A stretch of DNA of 64,000 nt from Novosphingobium taihuense (GTDB lineage Bacteria > Pseudomonadota > Alphaproteobacteria > Sphingomonadales > Sphingomonadaceae): contig NZ_VLKJ01000001.1 of NCBI RefSeq assembly GCF_007830315.1, positions 372,001-436,000 of the forward strand, given 5' to 3'. The position numbers were made by a program, and so were the translations under genes. The notes below the pieces were generated by a model. That model saw only the letters and a list, made by a program, of their open reading frames with translations. It searched no databases and was not told where the DNA came from. Within the stretch, counting starts at the first letter, position 1. The number at the start of each line of letters is the position of its first letter. Shown here in pieces: positions 39,159-48,620 of this stretch.

Positions 39159-39620
39159 TCAGGCGGCCTCTTCGTGGCGAAGTTCGGCCAATTGCGCATC
39201 GGTGCGCGGCAGCACACCGATGCCGCCGACAGTCCGTCGGTCAAGGTCGGCCAGACGGATATCCGGACTCTGGCGTGTAAGGTCACGGATGTGCTGAACC
39301 CGGATCACCGCCATGACGCACCCCAGCGTCGCGATCGACACTGCCAGGCGCCACATCGCAAATTGCCCGCTCTGCATCGTCGAGAGAAACTCGGCGAAGC
39401 ACTGCCACACCGTCACTGCACCCAGCAATTCCGTTGCGCGTTGACGCGGCGCTGCCAGTAGCAATGCGTTTGCCAGAAGGAACGATCCGACACCCGCCAT
39501 GGTCGGCGTCAGCGTATCGGTAACGTATCCGAAGCCTAGCGAAAGCGCGGTCGCAAGCGCGACGAAGCGGCCGGAGCGGGCGATCTGACCTGGGGTCAAC
39601 ATGTCGAGTGGGCTACGCAT
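39159..39620 (-). CDS. hypothetical membrane protein
   Basis: A 153-residue protein with three to four predicted membrane helices (VALATALSLGFGYVT, GSFLLANALLLAA, a middle segment, and WRLAVSIATLGCVMAVIRV) and a charged C-terminal tail. No family is recognised. It is a good open frame with normal codon use. Confidence 0.6.
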   Translation of the reverse strand: MRSPLDMLTPGQIARSGRFVALATALSLGFGYVTDTLTPTMAGVGSFLLANALLLAAPRQRATELLGAVTVWQCFAEFLSTMQSGQFAMWRLAVSIATLGCVMAVIRVQHIRDLTRQSPDIRLADLDRRTVGGIGVLPRTDAQLAELRHEEAA

Positions 39621-39671
39621 GCAGCGGAATTTGCATGCCCCTTCTCAACAATTCGTTACGGCACGCGGTGC

Positions 39672-39947
39672 TCAAACGAGTGTTCGGATTAAGCCTATGA
39701 TTGCAGTCCATAACATTATCGATGCGATGACCGCAAATCCCAGCCTGATCCACCCTGGAGCCTTCTCATCCCGCGAATCAGCTTCCGCATCGGCCTCGTG
39801 CGCCTGGGCGATCTCATACTGCAAAGCATGAACGGGGGACTGGACGGGAGCATCAATTGCGTGCGCCTCGCGTGGGCCATCGCGTGACGTGCGGCCCTCC
39901 TCTACGGGGGCCGTGGATATGTCCATCGAGAGGAGGGGTTGAGGCAT
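39672..39947 (-). CDS. hypothetical protein with C-terminal membrane anchor
   Basis: A 91-residue protein. The first 60 residues are polar with no detected fold, and the end holds one clear helix (IRLGFAVIASIMLWTAIIGLI), so it is probably a tail-anchored or single-pass protein. No homolog recognised; short and only moderately supported. Confidence 0.45.
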   Translation of the reverse strand: MPQPLLSMDISTAPVEEGRTSRDGPREAHAIDAPVQSPVHALQYEIAQAHEADAEADSRDEKAPGWIRLGFAVIASIMLWTAIIGLIRTLV

Positions 39948-40013
39948 CGACGCCGCCAGCCTGCCGCCCCGCCCTCAACTTCCGCTTAGCCAAGCCCTAC
40001 GCAAGATTGCGGA

Positions 40014-40811
40014 TCAGCCCCGCTGCGCCATTTCGAGCGGCTCGCCCAGCACCGGGTAACCAAGGTTCTCCGGGATCATCAGCCAGGGCTGGCCATCACG
40101 CTTTTCGATGAACGGGCTGATCGTGCCGGCCGGCGTTGCCTCTGCGTGGACTTTCGCATCCCCGAAGCTGCCGAACAGAGCCAACCGTTCCAGATTGCGC
40201 CGCGTCGGGAAGATCACCCGGATCTTCCCCTTTTCCGCAAGATCGAGTGCCCCCTTAGCGCTCGCCCAGAACAAGTGCCGATTCTCTGTGGCATCGACCT
40301 CGATGTCGACCGCCCCCGTGCCGAGATCGGCCAGATAGAAGCGGGTGTCGAAAATTCTTTCAGTCCGATGCTTGGGCCACCATCGCGCGAATGGCACCAG
40401 TCGTTCTGGCGCAAGGCTCCAGCCGAAGGCATCGAGGACCGGCGCCAGATCACCGCCCGAGATCAGCATGCGCCGCGCCTGAGCAGCCAGCATGCCATCA
40501 ACGACGCCGTCAATCCCCACGACCAGCCCGGTTTCCTCCAGCGTCTCGCGTACAGCCGCAACCCGCGCAGCCATGTCATCGAGGTCGCCGCCGATGCGCG
40601 CCGCCAGTTCGCGGTCTGCCTCGTCGATCTTGCCGCCTGGGAACACTGTCGCGCCGCCTGCAAACTTCAGGCTGGCATTGCGCTCGACCATCAGAATCTG
40701 GGGCGGTCCGCCCAGCGGATCATGCCGGAAGATAACCACCGTTGCCGCAGGGGTTGTCTTTCTCAGCCAGTTCTCGGGCTCGATATCGTGCGTTTCCATC
40801 GCCTGCATCAT
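40014..40811 (-). CDS. NUDIX hydrolase (NUDT19/CoA diphosphatase-like)
   Basis: A 265-residue NUDIX hydrolase. The NUDIX box is present in the long-insert form: a FPGGKIDEAD start and, after a 25-residue insert, AAVRETLEETGLVV. The insert is typical of NUDT7/8/19-type CoA or nucleotide-sugar diphosphatases, so that activity is the best guess. The start is unclear among ATG codons at 40811, 40808 and 40799. Confidence 0.82.
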   Translation of the reverse strand: MMQAMETHDIEPENWLRKTTPAATVVIFRHDPLGGPPQILMVERNASLKFAGGATVFPGGKIDEADRELAARIGGDLDDMAARVAAVRETLEETGLVVGIDGVVDGMLAAQARRMLISGGDLAPVLDAFGWSLAPERLVPFARWWPKHRTERIFDTRFYLADLGTGAVDIEVDATENRHLFWASAKGALDLAEKGKIRVIFPTRRNLERLALFGSFGDAKVHAEATPAGTISPFIEKRDGQPWLMIPENLGYPVLGEPLEMAQRG

Positions 40812-41048
40812 GTCTGGCGCAGCGCCGCTTGCCAAGCCCGCTCCACATGTCGGTTCATTTTACAACTGCATTCTCGCAAGTACTGCAACCTCAGGTTAAA
40901 ACTGCAGAATTCAGCGATTCCCAAAGTTTGGCACGATGCCTGCATAGTCACTGTCGTCCCGAAGAGTAGCTTCTTCTCGAGGCGGAGCCAGTCCCCCCGG
41001 TCTCTTATGGCTCCGCCTCTCCCGGGACCTCCTGTCAAACCGAAAGAC

Positions 41049-41082
41049 AAAAAAAGACGCGACCGGCATTGCCGACCGCGCC
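41049..41082 (-). terminator. terminator after grxD
   Basis: On the minus strand a 12-bp stem with two wobble pairs (loop AAT) is followed at once by seven T (41049-41055). It ends the zeta-bolA-grxD operon. Confidence 0.88.
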
Positions 41083-41112
41083 CTTGCAATCTCTGCCCGG
41101 AAAGCCGGTAAA

Positions 41113-41436
41113 TCAGGCGGCCTTGACGCCCGCGTCATCCATCAGCTGCTGCAGTTCGCCCGCCTGGAACATTTCCATCATGATGTCCGAGCCGCCCACG
41201 AATTCGCCCTTCACGTAGAGCTGGGGAATCGTCGGCCAGTCGGAGTAGGACTTGATGCCGCTGCGGATTTCCATGTCCTGCAGCACGTCGACCGAGGCGT
41301 ATTCAACGCCAAGGTGTTCGAGGATGGCAATTGCCTTGCTCGAAAAGCCGCACTGCGGGAACAGCGGCGTGCCCTTCATGAACAGGACGACGTCATTGCC
41401 ATTGACGATTTCGGAGATGCGCTGCTCGGTAGACAT
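41113..41436 (-). CDS. grxD: monothiol glutaredoxin (Grx4 family)
   Basis: A 107-residue monothiol glutaredoxin, which binds a [2Fe-2S] cluster with glutathione and partners BolA. The active site is CGFS (Cys29) in PLFPQCGFSSKAI; KGTP at 21-24, WPTIPQLYVKGEFVGGSDI (TIPQ and GG) complete the family. It follows bolA by 24 bases on the same strand, the expected pairing for iron-sulfur or iron sensing. Confidence 0.95.
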   Translation of the reverse strand: MSTEQRISEIVNGNDVVLFMKGTPLFPQCGFSSKAIAILEHLGVEYASVDVLQDMEIRSGIKSYSDWPTIPQLYVKGEFVGGSDIMMEMFQAGELQQLMDDAGVKAA

Positions 41437-41460
41437 GAGGGATCGGTTTCCTTTCCGCTC

Positions 41461-41694
41461 TCAATTGGGAACGGCAGTGGTCAGTTGCAAGGCATGCAGT
41501 TCGCCGCCCATGCGTCCGCCCAAGGCCTCGTAGACCAGCTTGTGCTGCTTGACGCGCGGCAGGCCCGCAAACGCGGCTGAAACCACGCGCGCGGCATAAT
41601 GATCGCCATCGCCCGCCAGATCGGTGATCTCGACCACCGCATCGGGCAAGGCCGCACGGATCATTGCCTCGATCTCGGCGGCGGGCATCGCCAT
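41461..41694 (-). CDS. bolA: BolA family protein
   Basis: A 77-residue BolA/IbaG-like protein with the conserved DHYAARVVSAAFAGLPRVKQHKLVYEALGGRMGGELHAL; the partner His is in KQHKLVY. It binds a bridging iron-sulfur cluster with the Grx4 encoded next to it. Its ATG overlaps the zeta-subunit stop by one base (TGATG), so translation is coupled. Confidence 0.93.
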   Translation of the reverse strand: MAMPAAEIEAMIRAALPDAVVEITDLAGDGDHYAARVVSAAFAGLPRVKQHKLVYEALGGRMGGELHALQLTTAVPN

Positions 41695-42017
41695 CAGACT
41701 TCGCCCATCAACTGGCGACGGGCATCGACGGACTTGGCCTCAAGCGCGAGGCGCACATCGCTCTCGTCGATGTCGACGCCGGCCGAAATCAAGTCGCCCA
41801 GCACCTTGCGGATCATGTCCTCATCGCCCGATTCCTCGAAATCTGCCTGCACGACCGACTTGGCATAGGCCTCGGTCTCAGCAGCATCGAGCCCCATGCG
41901 CTCGGCAGCCCAAGTGCCCAAAAGACGGTTGCGGCGGGCATGGACGCGGAACAGCATTTCCTCGTCATGGGCGAACTTGGCCTCGAATGCCTTCTCGCGA
42001 TCGTCGAACATGGTCAT
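41694..42017 (-). CDS. F1 ATPase inhibitor zeta subunit (DUF1476)
   Basis: A 107-residue DUF1476 protein, the natural zeta inhibitor of F1 ATPase in Paracoccus and other alphaproteobacteria. It shows the opening MFDDREKAFEAKFAHDEEMLFRVHARRNRLLGTWAAERMGL and the C-terminal GDEDMIRKVLGDL. It heads the operon with bolA and grxD, a frequent arrangement in this class. Restriction of the family to Alphaproteobacteria supports the organism call. Confidence 0.92.
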   Translation of the reverse strand: MTMFDDREKAFEAKFAHDEEMLFRVHARRNRLLGTWAAERMGLDAAETEAYAKSVVQADFEESGDEDMIRKVLGDLISAGVDIDESDVRLALEAKSVDARRQLMGEV

Positions 42018-42114
42018 CGGCCGGTATCCTCTGTGTAAACGAGATCACCTTGCCGATAATCAGACCAGGCCCCCGCCGCAAGGGATCACGAAAAGAAACA
42101 CGGCTTCAGGTGCG

Positions 42115-42648
42115 TCAGATGCGCCCCTTGCGCAGGTCGAGCAGGACGCCACCTTCGCGGCTCACATCGCAAGAGAAGCGATCGCCATTGCGGAGCGTGC
42201 CGGAAACCCGGTAGCCATCGCCGTTGCGCGTGGCGTCGTAGACTTCCTCGATATCGCCATTGCGCTCTGCCTCGGTAACGCAGGCATCCACGGCATCGTT
42301 AAGGCCGCGCGCGCTGGACCCCGGCGTCGAACCGCTCTGGTCGCGCCATTCGTCGCGCCGTTCGTCTCGACGATCGTCCTCGGGCCGATAGCGATAGCCG
42401 TCGTCCTCGCGCGCATTGCGGTTCTTCTTCTCGGCGTTGCTTGCGGCTGTCGCGATCGCGGCAATCCCGCCAATGATCAGCAGCCCTGCGAGCACGTCGC
42501 CTCCGTCGATGCCGCCACGGTCGCGATGCCAGCCGCGCCCGCCCCAGCCACCACGATCCCAGCGCCCATTCGCCTGTGCCGCAACCGGCAGGAGCGTGGT
42601 GGCCAGTGCAGCGCCCGCCAGCGCAATCTTCGCAATCCGTCCTGCCAT
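42115..42648 (-). CDS. exported glycine-rich protein, paralog of 42774-43370
   Basis: A 177-residue exported protein. A signal peptide ends near AAQA-NG; the mature part contains GGIDGGDVLAGLLIIGGIAAIATAASNAEKK, a Gly-rich membrane-like helix, then a charged linker and a C-terminal domain with DACVTEAE. The next upstream gene shares the GGIDGGD-x-x-AG-x-x-IGGIAAIA segment and domain order, so the two come from a duplication. Function unknown. Confidence 0.72.
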   Translation of the reverse strand: MAGRIAKIALAGAALATTLLPVAAQANGRWDRGGWGGRGWHRDRGGIDGGDVLAGLLIIGGIAAIATAASNAEKKNRNAREDDGYRYRPEDDRRDERRDEWRDQSGSTPGSSARGLNDAVDACVTEAERNGDIEEVYDATRNGDGYRVSGTLRNGDRFSCDVSREGGVLLDLRKGRI

Positions 42649-42773
42649 GATGTCGTTCCCTTCCAACCGGCTACCTGCCCCGATCCACAGGCGGGCAGCC
42701 GGAGTCCCGTCTATACGTTAAAGGCTAGGCGGCCCAGGCTTTCCGATGCCTGAACCGCCTGCCTGTTCATCGT

Positions 42774-43370
42774 TCAAAGCCCGCGAATGCCGCTGTAGTC
42801 GATATCGACCACCCGTCCCCGCTCAACCTTGCACTTGAACGATCCGCTGTCATAGCCGCGGAGCGAGTTGTCCCAGCCGCGATAGTCGCCGCCCCAGCCG
42901 CGACCGTAGTAGCGGTCACCATCGCGCCAGTCGCGACCCCGCGTGTTCACCGCAATCCGCCCGCGCACTTCATATCCCCAGCGGGTGTTGCGCACGTCGC
43001 GGATGTCGGTCACGTCTGCCCGACCATAGCTATAGCGCGAGGCATTGCGCTCAGCCGTACGCACGCACTGCTCGATCGCCTGGCGCGGGTTGCCCCGGCC
43101 ATAGTAACCGTCACCATAACGCCGGTCGTTCCAGCCATCGCGGCCGCGCCAGTCGTCCCCATAGCCGTATCGATCGTAGTCGCGGCGGTCGTTGTTGTTG
43201 CTTGCCGCAGCAGCGATCGCGGCAATGCCGCCGATCACCAGCGCGCCAGCGATGATGTCGCCGCCGTCAATCCCGCCGCGATGGTCGCGGGCAACTGCCG
43301 GCGTTGCCGAAGACACCGCAACCGCAGCGGCGGCAACGGTTCCGACGAGGGCCTTGGGTAGAGTCTTCAT
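42774..43370 (-). CDS. exported glycine-rich protein, paralog of 42115-42648
   Basis: A 198-residue exported protein with signal peptide (TPAVARD) and the same helix segment GGIDGGDIIAGALVIGGIAAIAAAASNNN. The middle is extremely Arg/Asp/Tyr/Gly-rich, with short repeats such as DRYGYGDDW and YYGRG, and the C-terminus ends in CKVERGRVVDIDY. Both paralogs place the helix near the start, unlike the third glycine-zipper protein at 13794. Function unknown. Confidence 0.72.
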   Translation of the reverse strand: MKTLPKALVGTVAAAAVAVSSATPAVARDHRGGIDGGDIIAGALVIGGIAAIAAAASNNNDRRDYDRYGYGDDWRGRDGWNDRRYGDGYYGRGNPRQAIEQCVRTAERNASRYSYGRADVTDIRDVRNTRWGYEVRGRIAVNTRGRDWRDGDRYYGRGWGGDYRGWDNSLRGYDSGSFKCKVERGRVVDIDYSGIRGL

Positions 43371-43497
43371 GGTGCAGGTCCTTAAGTCCGGCGGGCCTTT
43401 CCCGCCACGCATGAAGGATTGCCTGATTCGCCGTGAGATAACGCTGAACCATGACGACAGCTTTCGTTCAGCTAAATCGACATGAACCTGAACGGTA

Positions 43498-45741
43498 TCA
43501 GCGCTGAGCGGTCTCGCTCCCCAGGCCGGTCCAATAAGCTAGAAACGAAAGCACATCGGCCCCGCTACCGATGACCTTCTCCACCGGCTTGCCCGCCCCG
43601 TGCCCTGCCTTCGTTTCCACGCGCAGCAGATGCGGGCGCTCCCCGATCTGCGCCGCCTGCAAGGCCGCCACGTACTTGAAGCTGTGCGCCGGGACTACGC
43701 GGTCGTCGTTCTCTGCGGTGGTTACGAGTATTGCAGGGTAAGCCTTGCCATCTGCGATATTGTGATACGGCGAATAGGACCGCAGCGTCCGCCAGTCCTC
43801 CTCGCGATCGGGCCTGCCATAGTCGTCGACCCAGAACCGCCCGGAGGTGAACCGGTCATAGCGCAGCATGTCCATCACACCCACGTCGGGATTTGCCGCG
43901 GCAAACAGGTCGGGCCGCTGATTGACCACCGCGCCCACCAGCAGCCCGCCGTTCGACGCGCCCTGCACCGCAAGCCCGCCCTTGGCGGCAATGCCCTCGC
44001 GGATCAGGTATTCACCCGCCGCGATGAAGTCGTCGAAGCTGTTCTGCTTCTTGTCGCGTCGCCCGGCCTCATACCAGCCGCGCCCCAACTCGCCCCCGCC
44101 GCGCACATTGGCCAGAGCGAAGGCGCCGCCCGCCTCCAGCCAGGCCATGCGCACCGGCGAATATCCGGGCGTCAGCGCAATGTCGAAGCCTCCATATCCG
44201 TAGAGCAGCGTCGGCACCGGCTTGCCTGCCGTCGCCAGCGCCCGCTTGCGAACGATATAGATCGGCACCATCGTGCCATCGCGCGAAGGATACTCGCGCT
44301 GCTCGACAAGGTAGTCCACTGGATCGAACGCCATCTTCGGCACCGCAAACGGCGTCACCGCACCGCTGTGCAGGTCCATGCGATAGATCGCAGGCGGCAG
44401 GTTGAAGCTGGTGAACTGGTAGAATGTCTCTGCATCGCCCGGCCGCCCGCCAAAGCCGCTTGCCGTGCCGATCCCGTTGAGCGTGATCGCCCGACCCGGC
44501 TTGCCCTTGCGGTCGGTCATCACCGCCACCGTCTGCCCATCCCTGAGGTACGACAGCAGGAAGCGGTCGCCGATCATACGCGCGCCTTCCAGCGTGTTGC
44601 CACGCTCGGGCACCACGATCTTCCAGCCGTCCTTCGGACGGGCAAGATCAATGCTGACAAGATGATAGTTCGCAGCGCTCCGGTCGGTCAGGAACCACAG
44701 CCGGTCGCCGATCCCTGCCACAAGCTTCCAGTGGTCGGCGATCTCGGGTACCAGGGGCTGGACCTTCCATTGGCCCGCCGGTCTGCCTTCCAGTTGGATC
44801 AGGTGGACCGCGTTGCGCCTGTCCGTGCTGACTTCGCTGACCACCACCGCCCAGCGTCCGTCGCTGGTCACCAGTGCCTTGTGGCTCCACTCAGGGTGGT
44901 CCGGCGTCGCATGGACCAGTTCGTCCACGTCCTGCGCCGTGCCGATGCGGTGAAACCATACCGCCTTGTTGAAACGAGGCGCCCGTGGATCATCACCTGC
45001 CTTGGGTGCCGGAAACCGTGAGTACAGGAATCCCTCTTCACCCACCCACGCGATTTCGGTGTCGTTGGCCCATTGCAACCGCTCGTCAAGCACCCGGCCC
45101 GTGCCGACCTCGACCACCCGCAGCGTCCGCCAGTCGCTCCCCGCTTCCTGCACGGCATAGGCAAGATAGCGGCCAGAAGGCGAAGGTTCCCACTGCGCCA
45201 ACGCCAATGATCCGTCTGCGCTCCAGCCATTGGGGTCGAGCAGCAGGCGCTGCTCGCCGCCCACACCCTTTCGCACCCACAGTGCAGACTGGTTCTGCAA
45301 CCCGGTATTGCGGCTGTAGAAGTAGCTCCGTCCCGCCTTGCGAGGCAGGCCATAGCGCTCGAAATCGAACAGTTCGCGGATGCGGCTGGCAAAGCGCTCG
45401 CGCCCCGGCAGCCGGGCAAGATAGTCGCCGCTGAGCGCATTCTGCTGCGCGATCCACCTGGCTACGTCGCCATCGCTGCGCGGATCGGCTTCGAGCCACC
45501 GGAAAGGATCGGCTACTCGCTGCCCGAACACTTGCTCGACCAGACCGTCGTCTCGAGTGGTCGGATAGGCACTGCGCGGCAAGATGAGACGGGGAAGCAC
45601 CGAAGGCGCAGACCCGCCACCCGTTGTAGGCAGCGCGACCTCAGCACTATCGGCAAGCGCAGGCTGCGCCGGCAACAGCAGCGCCGCCATGAGCATGACG
45701 CCAGCAAGGCGCCGCCCGAACCTGTCCATCTCCCACATCAT
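43498..45741 (-). CDS. prolyl oligopeptidase family S9A (exported)
   Basis: A 747-residue exported serine peptidase of family S9A (prolyl oligopeptidase). After a signal peptide comes the seven-bladed propeller region (DPFRWLEADPRS, YGLPRKAGRSYFYSRNTGLQNQS), then the alpha/beta hydrolase with the nucleophile in GASNGGLLVGA and a C-terminal ENDDRVVPAHSFKY and THETKAGHGAGK-like His region. It lies 56 bases after a close paralog on the same strand, so the two are likely one operon from a duplication. Confidence 0.9.
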   Translation of the reverse strand: MMWEMDRFGRRLAGVMLMAALLLPAQPALADSAEVALPTTGGGSAPSVLPRLILPRSAYPTTRDDGLVEQVFGQRVADPFRWLEADPRSDGDVARWIAQQNALSGDYLARLPGRERFASRIRELFDFERYGLPRKAGRSYFYSRNTGLQNQSALWVRKGVGGEQRLLLDPNGWSADGSLALAQWEPSPSGRYLAYAVQEAGSDWRTLRVVEVGTGRVLDERLQWANDTEIAWVGEEGFLYSRFPAPKAGDDPRAPRFNKAVWFHRIGTAQDVDELVHATPDHPEWSHKALVTSDGRWAVVVSEVSTDRRNAVHLIQLEGRPAGQWKVQPLVPEIADHWKLVAGIGDRLWFLTDRSAANYHLVSIDLARPKDGWKIVVPERGNTLEGARMIGDRFLLSYLRDGQTVAVMTDRKGKPGRAITLNGIGTASGFGGRPGDAETFYQFTSFNLPPAIYRMDLHSGAVTPFAVPKMAFDPVDYLVEQREYPSRDGTMVPIYIVRKRALATAGKPVPTLLYGYGGFDIALTPGYSPVRMAWLEAGGAFALANVRGGGELGRGWYEAGRRDKKQNSFDDFIAAGEYLIREGIAAKGGLAVQGASNGGLLVGAVVNQRPDLFAAANPDVGVMDMLRYDRFTSGRFWVDDYGRPDREEDWRTLRSYSPYHNIADGKAYPAILVTTAENDDRVVPAHSFKYVAALQAAQIGERPHLLRVETKAGHGAGKPVEKVIGSGADVLSFLAYWTGLGSETAQR

Positions 45742-45797
45742 CGTTGCCAGTGACTTAGCACATCACGTGAAGGCGTGGGAGATGGCCTGATTGCCTA

Positions 45798-47939
45798 TCA
45801 GTCCTTCGGCGTAAGACCCGTCCAGTGCGCCAGAAACGCGAAGACATCAGCGCTTTCTTCAATCTGCTTCGATACCGGCTTGCCCGATCCATGCCCGGCG
45901 CGCGTTTCGATGCGGATCAGCTGCGGCTTGGGGCCAAGTCCTGCTGCCTGCAGCGCCGCTGCATACTTGAAGCTGTGCCCCGGCACCACGCGGTCATCGG
46001 TATCCGCCGTCGTCACCAGTACGGCAGGATAAGGCGTGCCTGCCTTGACGTTGTGATAGGGCGAATAGCTGCGCAGCAAACGCCAGTCGGCTTCCTTTTC
46101 CGGAAAGCCATAGTCGAACACCCATTCGCGCCCCGCCGTGAACTTGTCGAAGCGCAGCATGTCCATCACGCCGACTGCCGGATGCGCCGCCGCAATCAGG
46201 TCAGGCCGCTGGTTGACGACTGCGCCGACCAACAGCCCGCCATTCGAACCACCCTCGACCGCAAGCCCATCCTTGCTGGTCACGCCATTGGCCTTGAGCC
46301 ATTCGCCGCCCGCGATGAAATCGTCGAACACGTTCTGTTTGGTCGGTCCCTTGCCCGCCAGATGCCAGGCCTCGCCATACTCTCCGCCGCCGCGCAGGTT
46401 TGCTACCGCATAGGCCCCGCCCGCCTGAAGCCAGGCAAGGCGCGCCGGAGAATATCCCGGCAGGATCGAGACATTGAACCCGCCATAGCCGTAGAGGATC
46501 GTCGGAACCGGCCCCTTCAGATCCTTTCGCCGGATAATGAACATCGGGATTTTCGTGCCATCCTTTGAAGGATAGAAGACCTGCTGGGTCTCGAAATCCG
46601 CCGGATCGAAGGCCAGCTTGGGCGCTTCCCACACGCTCGCCGATGCAGGTTTTGCCGCATCGAAGGCATAGATCGTCGCAGGCTGGGTAAAGCCGCTGAA
46701 CGCGAAATAGCCCTGCCGATCGCCCGGCTCGCCCACAACGGCAGCAATGCTGCCAATCCCGGGCAAAGCAACCGTCGTGACTCCCTGCCCATCGAGTCCA
46801 GAAACCCGCAGTTCCGCCTTCACGTCGCGCAAATAGTTAAGCATCAGACGGTCGCCGACAATGCTGGCCAGATCGAGCACGGCTGCACTTTCCGGGACTA
46901 CCGTGGTGAACACTGGTTCCTTGCCCGAAAGATCGACCCGCATGATCTTCTTGCGCGGCGCATCCATGCTGGTGATGAACCACAACTGGTCTCCCACGCC
47001 TTCGACCAGCGTCCATTCATCGGACAGCGACGTGATAAGCGGACGGACCGTCCATTCACCCCTGCCTACGGCGGCGATACCCACCGCATTGCCCTTCTCG
47101 CTGCCCGTACTCGTCGAAACGACCATCCAGCGCTGGTCATGCGTCACTTGTGCCAGATGATAGAGCCGCGGGTTGTCCGGCGTTGCGTAAAGCTGGCGGT
47201 CCTCGCCCTGTCCGGTCCCGAGTTTGTGATACCAGACCGACTGGTTGGAACTCACCGCCTGAAACGCCTCGCCCGCCTTGGGTTCGGGAAAGCGCGAATA
47301 GATCACCGCATCGTTCCCGGCCCAGGTCAGGCGCGAAAACTTCACGTGTTGGATCGTATCCGCAAGTACCTGCCCGGTGGCGACGTCGATAACCTTGACC
47401 GATCGCCAGTCCGTGCCGCCATCCTGCACCGAATAGGCAACCTTGCTGCCGTCGGGCGAAGGCAGCCAATCATCCAGCGCCGTCGCGCCGTCCTTGGCCC
47501 ATCCATTCGGATCGATCAGAGCCCGCCGCTCACCACTCCCGTCCGCATTGCGGACATAGAGCACGGACTGGTTCTGCAACCCGGTATTGTGGCGGAAGAA
47601 CAGATATTTCCCGGCCTTGACCGGAAGCCCATAGCGCTCGAAGTCGAACAGGTTGGTCAGCTTCTTCTCGAACGCGGCGCGCTCCGGCAAGCCTTTGAGA
47701 TAGGCGTCGGTGAACGTGCTCTGCTCGTCCACCCATGCAGCCACCTTCTTGTCGACGCGAACGTCGGCTTCCAGCCAGCGATAGGGATCTGCCACCTTCT
47801 CGCCGAAGAAGGTCTCGACCACCGGGCCGCGCTCGGTCTTCGGGTAGTTCAAGGCCGTCTCTCCGGCATGGGCATGGATTGGGGCAGAAACGCAGACAAC
47901 CGCCGCCGCAGCAGCGAGTAACGATGGGCGCAATGGCAT
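45798..47939 (-). CDS. prolyl oligopeptidase family S9A (exported), paralog of the next gene
   Basis: A 713-residue exported S9A peptidase, clearly the paralog of the gene at 43498-45741: the two share YGLPVKAGKY/YFxxxNTGLQNQS, the GGSNGGLLVGA nucleophile region, DFGFP and the ADTDDRVVPGHSFKY end. The start is taken at ATG 47939, which gives the signal peptide PIHAHAG; the GTG at 48011 would precede it by 24 codons. Prolyl oligopeptidases cleave after proline in short peptides, fitting the peptidase-rich surface set in this window. Confidence 0.9.
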   Translation of the reverse strand: MPLRPSLLAAAAAVVCVSAPIHAHAGETALNYPKTERGPVVETFFGEKVADPYRWLEADVRVDKKVAAWVDEQSTFTDAYLKGLPERAAFEKKLTNLFDFERYGLPVKAGKYLFFRHNTGLQNQSVLYVRNADGSGERRALIDPNGWAKDGATALDDWLPSPDGSKVAYSVQDGGTDWRSVKVIDVATGQVLADTIQHVKFSRLTWAGNDAVIYSRFPEPKAGEAFQAVSSNQSVWYHKLGTGQGEDRQLYATPDNPRLYHLAQVTHDQRWMVVSTSTGSEKGNAVGIAAVGRGEWTVRPLITSLSDEWTLVEGVGDQLWFITSMDAPRKKIMRVDLSGKEPVFTTVVPESAAVLDLASIVGDRLMLNYLRDVKAELRVSGLDGQGVTTVALPGIGSIAAVVGEPGDRQGYFAFSGFTQPATIYAFDAAKPASASVWEAPKLAFDPADFETQQVFYPSKDGTKIPMFIIRRKDLKGPVPTILYGYGGFNVSILPGYSPARLAWLQAGGAYAVANLRGGGEYGEAWHLAGKGPTKQNVFDDFIAGGEWLKANGVTSKDGLAVEGGSNGGLLVGAVVNQRPDLIAAAHPAVGVMDMLRFDKFTAGREWVFDYGFPEKEADWRLLRSYSPYHNVKAGTPYPAVLVTTADTDDRVVPGHSFKYAAALQAAGLGPKPQLIRIETRAGHGSGKPVSKQIEESADVFAFLAHWTGLTPKD

Positions 47940-48015
47940 GGGGGGACTTTCGACTGAATCATTCGTTACAATGGAAACTAGCCGCCTCTCCGCCTCGCGC
48001 AACCCTGTCACAACG

Positions 48016-48045
48016 AAAAACGGGCGGAGCCGCAGCCCCGCCCGT
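48016..48045 (-). terminator. rplQ operon terminator
   Basis: On the minus strand an 11-bp stem (ACGGGCGGGGC with one G-T pair, loop TGCG) runs straight into a T run (48016-48020). It lies 30 bases after the rplQ stop and ends the ribosomal operon. Confidence 0.92.
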
Positions 48046-48074
48046 CAATCAGTCAGCCGAAGCTGAAGCGCGAA

Positions 48075-48500
48075 TTACGCGGCTTCGTATTCGTCCTCGT
48101 CCGCGGTCATCACCGGGCCCGAATCCTGACCCTTGGCCGAGGTGTCGCGGTCAACCAGTTCGATCACGGCGATCGGCGCGGCGTCCGATGAACGGATGCC
48201 AGCCTTGATGATGCGGGTGTAGCCACCGTTGCGGTCAGCATAACGCTCGGCCAGAACGGTGAACAGCTTCTGCAGCTGCGCATCGTCGAGCAGACGGGCA
48301 TGTGCGAGACGACGGTTCGAAAGGCCGCCCTTCTTGCCCAGCGTGATCAGCTTTTCGATGTAGGGGCGCAGTTCGCGCGCCTTGGGGAGCGTCGTGGTGA
48401 TCTGCTCGTGCTTGATCAGCGATGCTGCCATGTTGCGCAGCATTGCGATGCGGTGGGCAGAGGTACGACCGAGCTTACGCTGGCCCAGCTTGTGACGCAT
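48075..48500 (-). CDS. rplQ: 50S ribosomal protein L17
   Basis: A 141-residue ribosomal protein L17 of the large subunit. It opens [58 protein letters not shown], close to the family consensus. The acidic C-terminal tail ([11 protein letters not shown]) is an alphaproteobacterial feature. It is the last gene of the rpsM-rpsK-rpoA-rplQ group. Confidence 0.98.
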   Translation of the reverse strand: MRHKLGQRKLGRTSAHRIAMLRNMAASLIKHEQITTTLPKARELRPYIEKLITLGKKGGLSNRRLAHARLLDDAQLQKLFTVLAERYADRNGGYTRIIKAGIRSSDAAPIAVIELVDRDTSAKGQDSGPVMTADEDEYEAA

Positions 48501-48620
48501 GGTATTTTCCTTCCGTTCGTAGGGGGGCCGTACGAGGTACCCCGATCCAGGCGGCTATCAGGGCTGCCGCCAAATCGCCCTTGAAAGCAGGGCGCCCCGA
48601 CAGGGACGCCCCGAATTTCC

